From Euonymus europaeus (taxonomy: Eukaryota > Streptophyta > Magnoliopsida > Celastrales > Celastraceae), in NCBI GenBank assembly GCA_963580455.1, contig OY756963.1:18743555-18807554 (forward strand): a DNA stretch of 64,000 nucleotides, read 5' to 3'. The notes under the pieces were generated by a model. The model made no database searches. It was not told the origin of the DNA and was given only the letters and a program-made list of their open reading frames with translations. Positions 47,199-59,548 of the stretch are shown in pieces. Made by a program: the position numbers and the translations under genes. Within the stretch, counting starts at the first letter, position 1, and each line of letters opens with the position of its first letter.

Positions 47199-48654
47199 AT
47201 TGAAAACCGGATTGGTCATCGAATCGGAAAATTTCAAATCGAGTTTACTATATTTAATTACTTATTGAATAAAAAATAATAAAATAAATTTCATGCTACA
47301 TAATACATGTAAAAAATATTCACAATTTCATAAAATTTATCAATAACAATGTCCACAATAATTCATAAACATAGCATAAAAACAAGGTCAAGCCAAAAGT
47401 AATACAAATTCCAAAGTCCAAACCATAAGTAGTACAAGTTGTTCATAACAAAAATAATTCAACGAGTTCACAACAAAGTCCAAACTCCGAACAAAAAACA
47501 ATACAAGATCTACCCAATATTATCTCCAAATCAAGATCAAGTCTCATCACCACCAATCATTTATTGTTCCACTTGTACAGGGGCAAACCCAACCTCCTCC
47601 TGAACATACAAGATCAGACTTATACTGAAATGAGAAAATATATATAATAAAAAATAAAAAATTATACTATCAACAATAGAAAACTAACTGTTATATCAAT
47701 CATTTGATTGTCACTCATAAGTAATAACATAAAATAATGCATAAATCTATAATTGCTTCTTCTGAATTTCATGTTCTAGTAATATTGAATGATAGCTTCA
47801 TTAGGAAGTTTATCAAAAATCTCTTTCTCAATATATGGCACCAAACAATCATATATGCCATTCATCTCAAATTCGGTTATATAATTTATGTTTTACGATC
47901 TTCATAGCTGAAAATGTCATCTCCACCGTTGTAGTTGCAACCGGTAAAATTAACGCGAAGGTGATTAGTTTATTTTCACCATCTTTTCAGCAGGACTTGC
48001 AATCTCATGAGTAATTGAAAATGCACATGAGGTGCGCATATCCAGGATATCTCAAGTTGATTGTGAAGTGCAACAGGACCTACCGGTGAGAAATCATCTA
48101 AATATAATTGACCAAGGCGAAGTAAATTAAAGTAAACTTATGGAAATTAAAGTCTAAAGGCTAAAACAGGAAAGATAGCTTTTATAGAAAGTTAGAAACG
48201 TACAAAATTAGTGTACTATTCCTACACAAATCAGGTATGAAAATCAAATAAACGATTTACTTGTTACTCCTTGTCGTGGTGAACTACACTTACCAAATCG
48301 ACGTTGGAAGGGAAGAGTCGAGCAGGTGAGATGGAGATCGTGAGAGAGGCACTGAGGCAGAGAGCTCCAAAAGTATGATTGTTCTCCACTGCGAGATCGA
48401 GAGTGAGAGCTCCAGAAGTGGACGTACGTCGAGCAGTGGTCGTTTTTTTTTTTTTTTACTTGAAACGGAATCGTTTTTTGGCTTGGTGATAACCGGGCAC
48501 TTCACATGATTCGACTAGTTCAAAAGGTTAGACTGGGAACTGACCGGTTCTCATTATATCCCGATTCTATAATTTTTTGATTTTCAAAGTGTGATCCGGA
48601 CCAAATACATGTTCGGTTATTGGTCAGACCGGTCGGTCCAGTCCAGTTTTCAAT
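47199..48654 (-). mobile_element. Degenerate hAT element bounded by GGTCCGGTTTTCAA-type ends
   Basis: The left end is ATTGAAAACCGGATTGG and the right end inverted is ATTGAAAACTGGACTGG, a clear terminal inverted repeat with more CGGTC-type motifs just inside. A transposase fragment lies within (47776-47995). No matching 8-bp target duplication was found, so the ends or flanks have decayed. Confidence 0.65.
47776..47995 (-). pseudogene. hAT transposase C-terminal fragment (TTF-type family)
   Basis: Minus-strand pieces in more than one frame read LITFALILPVATTTVEM, then FSAMKIVKHKLYNR, then YDCLVPYIEKEIFDKLPNE. This is the hAT C-terminal dimerisation block of plant TTF-type zinc-finger transposases. 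The conserved Arg of VERAFS-type sequence is changed and frames shift, so it is dead. Confidence 0.78.
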
Positions 48655-50182
48655 CTATCTTGGACCAGTACCAATAAAATATAGATGAAAAAGTTGGCCA
48701 TGTAAACATCTAAGCATATGTATAAAAGAAAGAGTATAGGATAAAAGAGAGAGAGAGAGAGTAAAGGATGAGAGAGAGAGCATGCTTGTTCTCCCCTTTT
48801 GGACTTAATTTTTAGTTCATGGATTAGAAAGCAATTCAAAGTATCCAAAGTGAAATTAATTTACAGCTCTCCAAGCGCTTGTCTTTTTTACCAACTGATC
48901 ATTACATTGCTAAAACCTAGGAGAGGTTGGGGATTAGAGACTTGAAATAACTAAAATGGATCCTCACAAAAGAAAAAGGTTGAAATGGATAGTGGACTAT
49001 CCATGATAAGTCTCCAAAACCCAGGAGAGGTACTGGAATTGGTGACGATTAGTATGATTTTCTTTCGTTATTTTGAGACACTTCGACTAAAGCATCAATT
49101 GGGCCTGCAGCAGTCCCAAATTTGGGCCATATTTGAAGGCCACGTCTTGTGTTGTGCATGGTTTGGTTCATTTTTTTTTTTGGAACAATCTTTTTATGCC
49201 AAGACATATAAAAAAAACACGACCAACAAGGCATGCAACGACACATACAAATCATGAAACTTTTCTTTGTGGGGGCTGCGACATTAAAGCTTTAGAATTG
49301 GAACTAGAAAGAAAGAAAGAAAGCTCAGTCAGCAGCACCTATGGAGGATTTAGTAGGGACAAAATAATATTGAAGGGTCATTTCCATGGTCTTACTCCTT
49401 CCAAACCACCAAAAGAAAAGGTTGCTGATCAGGTTCAAGTTTTCCTTTTCAAAAGTTGGCAATTCCAAACGAATCATACGCCTGTTTTGGACTTGTTTCT
49501 GGACTGAGAATTCCCATTTTGGGTGTCTTTGAAAGGCCTGTGAAAGTTTAAACACAATCTATCAAATTAAAAGTAAAAGATAGCAAGAACTAGATGAGCA
49601 ATCACTATCTGACCCAGGTAACCTTTGACCAAGATTCTCCCCAACACCCACATACACATGCTACATAGCATAGCCATATACAGGACCACAAAAACTCAAG
49701 CTACCCAATGACTGACCATCTATGGTAGATGAGTTTTGACACCAGAAGCAGCAAAACTCTAGGTACCCAACAAAACCATTTGCTTTTGCTAATTGAACTT
49801 GAAACATCAAGTTCCATATATAGGAACTTGATAATGAATAAACCTAGCTACCTAATAAGCCTTGCCTTATATACTGAATCAGTTCCCCCAAATAGGGTGT
49901 ATGGTAAGCAACCAATTGCATTTAAGTCACTGGAACATGTAAGGACTAAATTGTAAAAAAAAAGAGCTTCATCACCTTCTTCTCTTCTAAGCCATTGAGA
50001 CTTTTGGAATCTTAGTCAGATAATTCTATAGCTGTGTGAGTATGAGTTTGACCCTCTTTGTATGATTTATTTAAAGTACTTGTGTTGAGTTGCTGCTGGA
50101 AACTGGAGAGTGGAGAACCCGCATTATTCCAAATTTTATGAGACAAATAAAGAGAGAAGCTTTGGATCTATCATTTCATTAA
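48655..50182. other. Intergenic region
   Basis: Contains short GA-rich runs (48744-48780), a GAAA repeat (49309-49323) and chance frames on both strands (for example 49133-49507) that resemble nothing I know. No gene is supported. Confidence 0.5.
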
Positions 50183-50478
50183 GAGAACTCCGATGGGAGT
50201 ATTGAAAATGAAACTGAAAAATTTTGAAATGTATAGAGAGAGTGATTTAAAAAAATTGTATTAAAAAAATGTAAAATAGTAGAAAAAGGTGAAATATGGT
50301 AAAAAAGTGTGAGAGAAATGGTGTTCATGCTTGATATTTAGAGTGTGTGAATGAAAATTGAAAAAAATTATATTCAAATATGTATTTTGTTGATTTAACT
50401 GTATTAAGAATCGTATTTTGCTGTAATAAAAATGGGATCACGCTGAAAAATTTGGAGCTTCCACCGTTTGGGTTGCTC
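50183..50478. mobile_element. MITE with GAG(A/C)AAC-type ends
   Basis: The left end is GAGAACTCCGATGGGAG and the right end inverted is GAGCAACCCAAACGGTGG, the kind of terminus common in plant MITEs. The 8-mer TAAGAGAA occurs at 50180-50187 and 50479-50486. So either TAA is a 3-bp target with the element as given, or the 8-mer is a target duplication and the element starts at 50188. The interior is AT-rich and non-coding. Confidence 0.6.
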
Positions 50479-50626
50479 TAAGAGAATCAGTGTACCTGAT
50501 CAGAGAGTAAGTGCAGAAAAAACAGCACAAAAGAAGCAGATCCAGAGAAGGAAGAGGGCTCTACTGTCAAGGTTTCTTATATATTGCAATTTACATTAAA
50601 TTAAGTTTTAATTACTGATAACAAAC

Positions 50627-50627
<1 letters not shown>

Positions 50628-50676
<49 letters not shown>
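50628..50676. repeat. GA dinucleotide microsatellite
   Basis: An uninterrupted AG/GA run of 49 bases, about 530 bp beyond the 3' end of the ZHD gene. Confidence 0.97.
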
Positions 50677-50680
<4 letters not shown>

Positions 50681-50825
50681 ATTATACATATTCCTCAGAG
50701 AAGATAATTGCAGAAAAAATATCATCGTGTCAATGCCAAAACACAGCCTCCAAGAAACTTAAAGAAGATGACATGGGTGATATAGGTCAGTCAAAGTCCA
50801 TACCTTGCAGCTTTAACCTGTCCAA

Positions 50826-50853
50826 TCTCTCTCCCTCTCTCTCTCTCTCTCTC
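50826..50853. repeat. CT-rich microsatellite
   Basis: TCTCTCTCCC followed by a pure CT run, about 150 bp from the GA tract and complementary to it. Confidence 0.9.
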
Positions 50854-51206
50854 ATGCTACTCAAAGTGCTCAAACAAAGTAATGCAAGAACTTAGATCAT
50901 AGACTGATAACCTCGACATATAGAGGTACCATTAGTGTGCTCAAAACAAAGTATGACAATGTTCACTGAAACTCATAACCAGAAATTCTCAACTTGCATT
51001 GAATGAGAAAATCCAAAATCAAATACCCATAATATCATATCATCAGCTTAATCTACCCTAAAGAGATTTAAGTCATAATTAAGAACGCTTGAAACCCTAA
51101 TTAAATAAAGTTTACTAAATTTCCATCTTCATTCACCTTCTTGTATCAGACGTGTATGTATTGTCCTTCAAGAGATGGAGACGATGATTTCATTCAATAT
51201 TATTTC

Positions 51207-51911
51207 TTAGGGTTTCTTACCCAAAGTGTGCTTGTTATTATGCATCCACACCTTGAGCACGTGCCTCTTCACTCCAGTCTCGTCACAGAACTGCTGCACA
51301 ACCTCCTCATCTTGCTTTTGTAATCTCCACCCGAACCTCTCCGCCAGTCCGAGCATCTTGTCCTTCTGCTCCTGCGTGAACTTAGTCCGGTGTCTCTTCT
51401 TCGACACACCCGGATTCGACACGTCTTCTTGATCATCTCCTCTACTGTGACTCCCTCCACCACCGGACGAGGAAGGTAGAGCGAGAGGCCTGTACTGGTG
51501 TTGCTGCTGCGGTGCAACGTGGAGGTATCCAGCCGGGGGTCGGTAGTAGGGCGCGAATTGCGGGACCTGATGGTGCGCGAGGTGGTGATGTAAAACGATT
51601 TCACCACAAGATTCGGCGCTCTCCTTTCTGTGGAAGTTACGGTGACAGTTACACGCGGCACATTTAAGCCCGTCCAGCGTACCTTCAGCTCCCGCTGCCA
51701 TGAACTCTCCGCAGCCGTCCACTGCGTGTCCTCCGATTCCTACAGAGTGGTTCTTCAGGCACTCTCGGTACCTGGGCTTCTTCTTGTCCGAAATACCAGT
51801 GGAGAGAATGGCTTCGGGTCCCAAAATCGGGCGGGTCGTGTTGCCTAGCGAGTCGTAACTCGCCGGCAGCTCCATCTCCTCGTCTTGCTCTTCCTGATCC
51901 TCAAACTCCAT
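51207..51911 (-). CDS. Zinc-finger homeodomain (ZF-HD) transcription factor
   Basis: A plant-specific nuclear DNA-binding protein that dimerises through its zinc finger and acts in development and stress responses. It is a single exon of 234 aa starting at the ATG at 51911. Residues 46-97 form the ZF-HD dimerisation domain ([23 protein letters not shown], then [13 protein letters not shown]), with all the expected Cys and His residues. Residues 105-150 are His/Pro/Gln-rich, followed by a Gly/Ser linker. Residues 171-231 are the atypical homeodomain ([16 protein letters not shown], then [16 protein letters not shown]), with Met in place of the usual homeodomain Phe before HNNK, as is normal in this family. 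The N-terminus MEFEDQEEQ and short length fit the ZHD1/ZHD2 branch, but I cannot fix the number. Absence of introns is normal for the family. Confidence 0.95.
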   Translation of the reverse strand: MEFEDQEEQDEEMELPASYDSLGNTTRPILGPEAILSTGISDKKKPRYRECLKNHSVGIGGHAVDGCGEFMAAGAEGTLDGLKCAACNCHRNFHRKESAESCGEIVLHHHLAHHQVPQFAPYYRPPAGYLHVAPQQQHQYRPLALPSSSGGGGSHSRGDDQEDVSNPGVSKKRHRTKFTQEQKDKMLGLAERFGWRLQKQDEEVVQQFCDETGVKRHVLKVWMHNNKHTLGKKP

Positions 51912-54104
51912 TTCGAAAATTCAGGCCAGACAAACAGAAACGGTGTCGTTTCCTTCCTAACGAAAATTAAAGATAAAATTACAGGGAGAAAAGAAGATAA
52001 GAGAGGAGTGAATGAGTAATGGAGATGAGCTTATCTTTCTCTGCGAAAGCCGTTGGTTAATAAAGCTTCTTGTTAATAAGCCTGTGTCATTTCCACCTGC
52101 TAGAGCCGGTAAATCGGTGACTTGTCTGTTTTTTAACTTTTGCATTTAACCGCGTAGTAAAAAGCAAAACTCTGGCTTTGGCGAGTGTCAAACTCTGGGC
52201 GGATGGTGTTGGTACAGTTTTGCAGTAGTGGGGAATTGCGATCCAAGATCGCACGCTCTCTCTCTCTCACGCGCCGTCGACGCTGAATAGATGCTAAAAA
52301 AACCGCAGCGCATTTAGCCGTGGAGCCTAGAAGAGACAAATGGTGGCGCGTGAATGAGACTGATGAGGAGGTTCGTACGTCAGCATGCATTAAATGTTTG
52401 GGCACTGTCAGCAAATGAAAAAAACGGGGACAGACGAGGAGTGGTAGGAATGATTTCGATCATACTCTCGCAGTGATGCGCGTGGAAACCACGTTAGATT
52501 TCCGAATCGGGGTTTTTTTAAAAAGCACGTTCGTGTGCTCAGGTAATAGGTCTATTTCGTCACCAAACACCAAGGACGAATATTGTAGGGAAGGAAGGCA
52601 ACGTAGCTTTCGTTAGAGAGGAGACCATCACGTCTCATATTTTCTGGGAATACTGTGTGCCTCTCTTCTACTGTTTTGCCTGTATTTTTTTGCTTTGACT
52701 TTTAAGTGATCGTGCCCATCTTTACAATGTTAGTATTAAATCACTTTATATGTTTATAATACCCAATACATATATATATATATATATATGTATATGTATA
52801 TTTGTTTAGATTGTTCATTTTAATCGTTTACCATATTGAAATTTACCATAAAAAACTTCAAACTCGTTTTAAAGTTTGAGATTGTGTTAAACTACTAACT
52901 CAGACAATTTTTTTGAATTTTGATTAGTCTAACACACTATTTATCGTGTTGACGGTTAAAAATATATGTATTTTTGTTTATGTGATTAGATCATCTGACA
53001 ATTGTCAATGTGGAAAATTAACTCTTTTACAAATGACTTTAAATTTCCAAAAAGTAAAAAAGCTTCCTTTCCTGACTACCATAGCTACTCTTTTGTCTCT
53101 ACATACATGCACCTAATGCTTCTTCAATTGCCTCTACTTACTCGTACTCGGACAGCAAGTAATGTGGTAAGAGCAAATTTAATGGTAGTATTTTAGGGGA
53201 AATTAACAATGTATGAAATTATGTGTTTTTGTTCGTGTGACTCTATTGAGATATGCGTTTTATTAGTGTGGATGAGTATATGGATTGATTTCTTATAACA
53301 TAAGCAATCTATTTCATTGGAATATCGTATTTTATTGTACAATTATAATGAAATATCATATTTCAATGTACTATTTCATTTTAATATTCTATTGTACACT
53401 TATAAATTATAATGGAATATCATATTTCATTGTAAGTGTTACGATGACATACGATATTACAGTGAAATATGATAATATGAAATGTTTAGCCCTAGACTAT
53501 TTAACATTTTGAAAATTGAGATCATAATCGAAACCACCTACAACAAGATAATTAACACCAATGCTCTCAATCAGGTTTTTGGAACAATCTCAAACTTTTT
53601 CGTTACCACTAACACCAACAATCTCGAATTTTATACTACTAAATTTCAACATTTGAATATTTAGTGGCTAAAATGAAATTTTGAAAAGAAAATTTGATAA
53701 CAAAAAGTAGACTTAACCCATAAATTTAAACAAGAAAATAAGTGGTTATTGTGACCAATACCTGGCAAGTTGAAGGAACTTACTTTTTAAGAAGTTAAAA
53801 GAAAAGTAAATTCTAGCAAGTGCAAAATGCAAAATGCAAAAAAAAAAAGATCACCTCAATTTCATGCCTTTTTATGTCGCTGCTGGGGTTTCAGAGGAGA
53901 ATATAACTGCATACTCATTATTTTTATTTTTTTAAGTTTGTATTTTTATGATTGGCTAGTTAGTCCATATATCTAATCAACACATCAAGATCAGAAATGG
54001 CCTTAATAATAGAGGGCACACAAAATTATGAGACCTCAACTGGCTTCGTGTTTTATTTTCAAAAGTAAAGTTTGACCATACATACGTATATATGTACACA
54101 AGGA
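51912..54104. other. ZHD promoter and AT-rich intergenic DNA
   Basis: The ZHD leader and promoter side includes a CT run at 52255-52270. Further on, 52766-52791 is a TA microsatellite. No gene is seen. Confidence 0.5.
53349..53480. repeat. Palindromic AT-rich repeat cluster
   Basis: The near-perfect palindrome TGAAATATCATATTTCA occurs at 53349-53365, a one-base variant at 53413-53429, and a looser form at 53463-53480. Spacing is about 50-64 bp. No coding sequence is present. Confidence 0.7.
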
Positions 54105-54244
54105 GATTCTTCAGTGCGAGATCCTGCACGGAAATATGATGTAGGATACGGCGTACGCCGTTGGATGAGATGTCAGTGCCTCATCCAACACTCATACAGT
54201 TTCCCGCACCAAATTTTATGTGCGAGATTTCGCACTCAAAAATC
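54105..54244. mobile_element. Short MITE, 140 bp
   Basis: Left end GATTCTTCAGTGCGAGATCC and right end inverted GATTTTTGAGTGCGAAATCT form a 25-bp inverted repeat with about five mismatches. The centre has CCGTTGGATGAGAT, reminiscent of the subterminal CCGTCGGAT and GATGAGAT of the 1945-2899 element. The target duplication was not identified. Confidence 0.5.
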
Positions 54245-55193
54245 ACCATATATATATATACACACACACGAAGCACATCTCCTGAAGTTGTATGATTAGG
54301 AGACTGGATTACTTTGGTGTGTCCTCCTCCCTTGCATGGTCCACCCTATATAAATTGTGACAATATGTATACGGACCAACTTTTCAAAGCATGGACGTCT
54401 TTCCAAAATATTAAATAAATGGATGATTTAGGAGTTTCATTCATGCGAGCGAGTGAATGATCCAACTCGGCATCAACAGAGGATTGGAGGGACGTGCTGG
54501 CATCTTGGAGGGACGTGCTGGCATGCAGAGAGAAGAAAGTAAAGTACTACGCAAGCGATGATGCCAAAACTTAAAACGACACCGTAACCTCAACGGAACG
54601 GGATTATACAGTACCTCTGTGTGTTAAAAGTAAAAACGTGATTCACTGTCACAGTATCAATATGTCCTCTATATATATTTGTGGGGTCAAAACTGAGCAT
54701 GCCCAACGCAAGTATATTTGGGCAAGACTTATTAGACGAAAGATTAGGAGAGACAAGGTGGGTAAAGTCCAATGCAATACACGAGGTCAAAACATAAGTC
54801 TAAAACGACATGACCAAAAAATTTCAATGCATATATATATTTAGTCCAAATATCTGGCAAAGGTAGACATTACTCTACAAGAAATGTCAGCTTTCAAGTT
54901 CACAGACGAAGGACGAAACTGAAGGTATAAGAAGAGATGTTCAAAACAGACAAAAAACATGCTAAACCGCCCTAACATCATCAACCGCTCCTAATCAATG
55001 GAATTGCTCAAGAGGAATATAAAAGAGGAGCAATAGGCAAGGGGATATTCTTTTTTTGGGTGGTTTGAGGAGACTTTCATTCGTAACAGTTACCTAAGGA
55101 TTGAGAATCAATTAAAAAACATCTTCGTTCTTACACAGTGGACGTAAGCTCTAAGTTGAATCACGTTAATTCATTTGTCCTTCTATCATTTAC
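54245..55193. other. Intergenic region with a 21-bp tandem duplication
   Basis: Units at 54484-54504 and 54505-54525 share TTGGAGGGACGTGCTGGCAT. No gene is seen in the rest. Confidence 0.6.
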
Positions 55194-55580
55194 CCCACGT
55201 TTGGTTGAATGAGGGAATGAGTTTAACGGGAGTTGAGCATTAGCTTATTGAGAGCGGGAGAATAGAGAGGGGTGAATAGAGAGCGGTGAATGAGTTTAAA
55301 GATAAAATTTTGTATGAGAATGAGCATGTGTTTTGGTCTGAATTGATTGTAATATAGATAAAAATATTATATTACATTTTTTCTAATAAATTCATAATTT
55401 TATGTTATTTTAATTGAAAAATAAAATTGTCATTTAAAAAAAAACTATTCTCCCCTTCTGGAGAATAGGGCCATTGAACTCACGCCCGTGGCCCATGTTT
55501 ATACAAATCAAACAAGGGAATGAGATTTGACAAAACTCATTCTCTTGCCTCATTCCCTATTTTACCCAACCAAACGTGGG
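55194..55580. mobile_element. MITE with CCCACGTTTGGTTG ends
   Basis: The left end CCCACGTTTGGTTG and the right end CCAACCAAACGTGGG are inverted copies. Both are followed inward by GGGAATGAG-type sequence (left GAGGGAATGAG; right inverted AGGGAATGAGG). It is 387 bp, non-coding and AT-rich inside. The target duplication is unclear. Confidence 0.65.
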
Positions 55581-56112
55581 TTGTTAAAATTTTGCATCAA
55601 CAATATTCTCCTACGAAGTCTTAAAATGAGATCTGAATTTTGGAGGCCACTTTTGTAGTTTAAAATATTTTTAAAAATTGAAAAAAATATATTTTTCTTT
55701 TGATCAATTTTACGAATCAAACGATATATATATTTTTATTTTAAACATAAATTAAATGTAACCTAAAAAATGTATGATATGATTTTTGTTTTATATCTAA
55801 CAATATAATATAGAATTATCATGTACTTTTCATATTAAATCTGATTTTTATTTAGAACAAAAAATATATTATTGAATTCATAAAATCGAAAAAAATACGA
55901 CTACAATATTCTAGATCAGATTTAAAAAATTTATTTTGGATCCTAAAAGTTTAAACATCATTTTAGACCTCATTATTTTACAGGATAATTTCTCTCTATA
56001 AATATGATTAAAAAAAGAGAGAAAATAGAGAAGTGCGGGAAACAGACGGTGGAGAATGACAAGACGAGAAAAGATTGTGGGACGCCCTTCTTTGAGTTCT
56101 ACTTCACTAATA

Positions 56113-56127
56113 TACACACACACACAC

Positions 56128-56163
<36 letters not shown>
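56113..56163. repeat. AC and AT compound microsatellite
   Basis: An AC run at 56113-56128 is followed by an uninterrupted TA run to 56163. A second TA run lies at 56490-56510. Confidence 0.95.
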
Positions 56164-56165
<2 letters not shown>

Positions 56166-56520
56166 TCTTGCAGGCTTTTTATTTTGTCTCTCGCATACGC
56201 AATGACAAGACACGAACACAAACATGAAACATATACACACAGTGGCCCCCCAGTTTGGTTGCACACCCACGATCATCACCAATGAAGAACAACTTTTATA
56301 TTTATGCGTATATGTCTGCAGAGAGAGTATGAACAAACAAACCCAATTTTCATCTTTGTTTTGTGTAGCTTTTCTAACATATATAGGAACCTACATTTTA
56401 ATTTCTATTTTTTACATTTCCTTGTGTCTTTTTCTTCTTATTTTTATCATATTCTTGGCTTGGATTTTACAGCTTCACCCCTCTCTCTCTATATATATAT
56501 ATATATATATTATTAGGTAG

Positions 56521-59410
56521 GATGCATTGACAATCTTTTTGTTTGTTTAATTTGTGTAAGATGTATCAGTTCAACTCAGGAATCATTATTCATCACACCT
56601 CATTCTAATATTGTTGGGTTGCATGTGATTGGTGCAAGAAAGCAAACTAGTTAGACAGGGAGAGAAGATGGTAATTAAAACAGACAGGTAATAAGAGAAA
56701 TCAATTGCTATATTTGGACTGACAATCTCAAATGCTTCCTCCACTAAACATCCAGTCTGCACTCAAATGGAAGGGTGATTAAAACACATCCAGTTCAGAA
56801 TATTGGCAATGGCACAGGGTGGGCAGGAATGTGATCATTAAAGTGTAGAAAGTCATGGGAAGAAAGTAATTTAGACACACAGAGATAATAGTCTTAGTCT
56901 ACATTACAAGTTAGGTCTGACAGAGTGAACATGCCTTGTAAATGTATGATAACTTTCTCCATTGGTCACAATTATATTTGTATAGACTTCAAAAGTGCAA
57001 GTCCTTCGCTTATCATAACATATTATGACTGGAGATCATGAATCAGTCATAAAGGCCATAAAAATGGCTTTAGACTTGGCATACATTCTTGTGTTTGAAT
57101 TGTAAATACTAGCTAGGGATATTGATCGTTTGTTTTATTTAAGAAAATAATTCCAAAAACATGTTTGGTTGCTTATTTTAAAAAGACACAAAAAATATGA
57201 AATCACTTGAAAAAAAACTTCAAAATATTTAACAAATTTTATCTGAAAAAATATTAGACAAGAAAAAATAATCAACAAACTAAACTGTTGGTTCCTTCTG
57301 CATAGGGGAGAAGATCACATTGACACTTGGCTCAATGCTTAGTTGCATGAGTGTATGGGTATCTTCCTTTATCTCCACTGGATTGCTCCTGAATACTGAC
57401 TCCTCCTGCTCCGGGAGAAGATCAAACCGATTTCGACACTCTTGATGACGCGTTGGGGGAGAGTTTTTTGTGATGTAGGAAAATTACGAGCGTGACAAGA
57501 CTTGTTATCAGTCCAAAAAAATATGTAGGAGATATGCGTTTATCTAACATCCAACCATGCGATTTGTGTGTAGTTCGAAAAATACTAAATGGCAATATTT
57601 CCTCAGCGTCACTTACAAGCAGTAATAGAAACTAGAACACCGGAATACATAAGCTTTTATTGAGATGGCTGAAAAATAATACATCCTGGAATGTACTGAG
57701 ATTTCATTAAATGTTACAACATAGTGTATGAAAAACGGGTATTACAAGCTAAATCTAACATAGTCGCCGAGGTGTTTGAACTAAACTAAGAGCAAATTAA
57801 AATGATAAGTGGTCAGGGCCATGCTGAAAAACGATAAAGTTTTGAGACGTGAGGTACTTGCTGCTTTTGTGGATATTGCTTCTTATAGACCTCCTAAATG
57901 ATAGTGACCTTCCTTGATTCTTGGCATGTTCTTCACTTCTAGGAGACTGGCAGATCTCAAGCTTCTGAGAGAATGCTTAATCACGATGTTACTCTGCCAT
58001 TCTCCCCTACAAAAGATGACTATATGGGATGGTGGTCCACTTGCAGCTTGCTTCGGATCATGGGATCATCTTCTTGGACTTGCTTGGACATATATTGGGT
58101 TCCCTCGACACCTTTGGAGAATAGGATATGCGCACATTCTTGATCTTGGGAGTAGTGAATGATCATCTTGTCTTAAACATGAATACACTTGTCTTAAACA
58201 TGAATACAAGTAGTGGCTTTTGAATCGTCAGTAGTCACGGTTGCCTTCAGGGAGAATTGTTTGTGATATTGGTGCAGGAGTTCCTAAGTTTTCGTCTTTT
58301 AGTTAAAAATAATGTTTGATAACATGTTGGAGACAAATTAGGCGCCTTGAGGATTACAATGCCGCAATCTTCTACATTTCTTAATTCTTATCCATCCTCT
58401 ATATATTTCGTCGGTTGATTGATGAGTTGGCCAATTTCAAGAGAGCGCAGCTAACATTTGAAACCCCTAGATTTAAGGTCCTTTATCAAAGTTAACATCC
58501 TCTTAATTTTTCAGTGTCTCTGATCTCTCCCTGCATTTTCATTTAATAATTCCTATAAATCAACAATCATTAAAAAAAAATACCATTGGTTTTGCCGCAT
58601 GTTGCCGCGTGATTCACAATTTTCAAATTCATCATGCCAAGTATCACTCTAATTAGTTGATCATTTTAGGTGTAAACGCAAATTGACTCGAAATATTTTA
58701 TTTACTCTTAAAATATTGAAGAATACTGTACTAACCCCGATGTAAACTTATCACATCAGTTTATACTTTCATTTTTTTAAAATTATAATTTTAAGTCGAT
58801 ATAAATTACGAGTCCAATTATATATTTTTTTCCCAAAATAAATAAATAAATAAATTGAGCATAAAAATTTTGAACCGCGAATATAAACCCAAAATTTACA
58901 GTAGACATGGGCAAACCAAGAAAGTGTTGTAGTTATTGTGGGCAAAGATTGGGCACGGACAAGGTTGTCTAGCTTTTCTGGATTTTAGAGATCTTTTGTT
59001 TATTGAGATTTGTCATATCCTGGATTTGTAATCTTAAGACATGACGTTCACGCGTGAAAACGAGAAATGCGGTTTGTGTGTAAAGTAAAACAAAACATGA
59101 CATGCTCTATGAACAGTCGTTTTAATTTAACGATTAGTCGTTGATGCTGACATGATAGGGTCATTATTACCACAATCTTAATGGGATTTAGTCTAACTCA
59201 CTTAATCAAATGCCGAAAGTGCAACTTAATCTGGCCCACTTGTAACCCCCAATCATTAATAAGAAGATTCTCAGGCAAAAATACACCGTCCCAACCAACA
59301 ATGTTCCGACAAGCATAGCAATTTTTTTTGTCATATGTATTTATTTAAGTAGAAGTTAGATGATGTTTTCCACAATGAATGATCCAATAGTGTAAAATCC
59401 TCTAGAAACG
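56521..59410. other. Intergenic region
   Basis: Mostly AT-rich. On the minus strand, about 57475-57300 stays open for some 58 codons with protein-like composition but no family I recognise. A 21-bp tandem duplication, CTTGTCTTAAACATGAATAC plus one base, lies at 58167-58208. No gene can be supported. Confidence 0.45.
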
Positions 59411-59548
59411 TTGCAATTGTGACCATATAGGGTTTTGGCAACTCAAGTCAAAAAGTACTAGAAAAAAAAATCTTTCTTGCAATTGTGACCGTATAGGGTT
59501 TTGGCAACTCAAGTCAAAAAGAACAAGAACAAGGGAAAAAAATCTTTC
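59411..59548. repeat. Tandem duplication of about 66 bp
   Basis: Copies start TTGCAATTGTGACC at 59411 and 59477 and share TATAGGGTTTTGGCAACTC and AAATCTTTCTT. The second copy has a small insertion (AACAAGAACAAGGG). Confidence 0.9.

Noticed and set aside
49133..49507. 124-codon plus-strand frame
   Set aside because: Low-complexity and overlapping an antisense frame, with no recognisable motif or splice context.
57914..58162. 82-codon plus-strand frame
   Set aside because: Composition looks antisense (Trp/His-rich) and no family fits.
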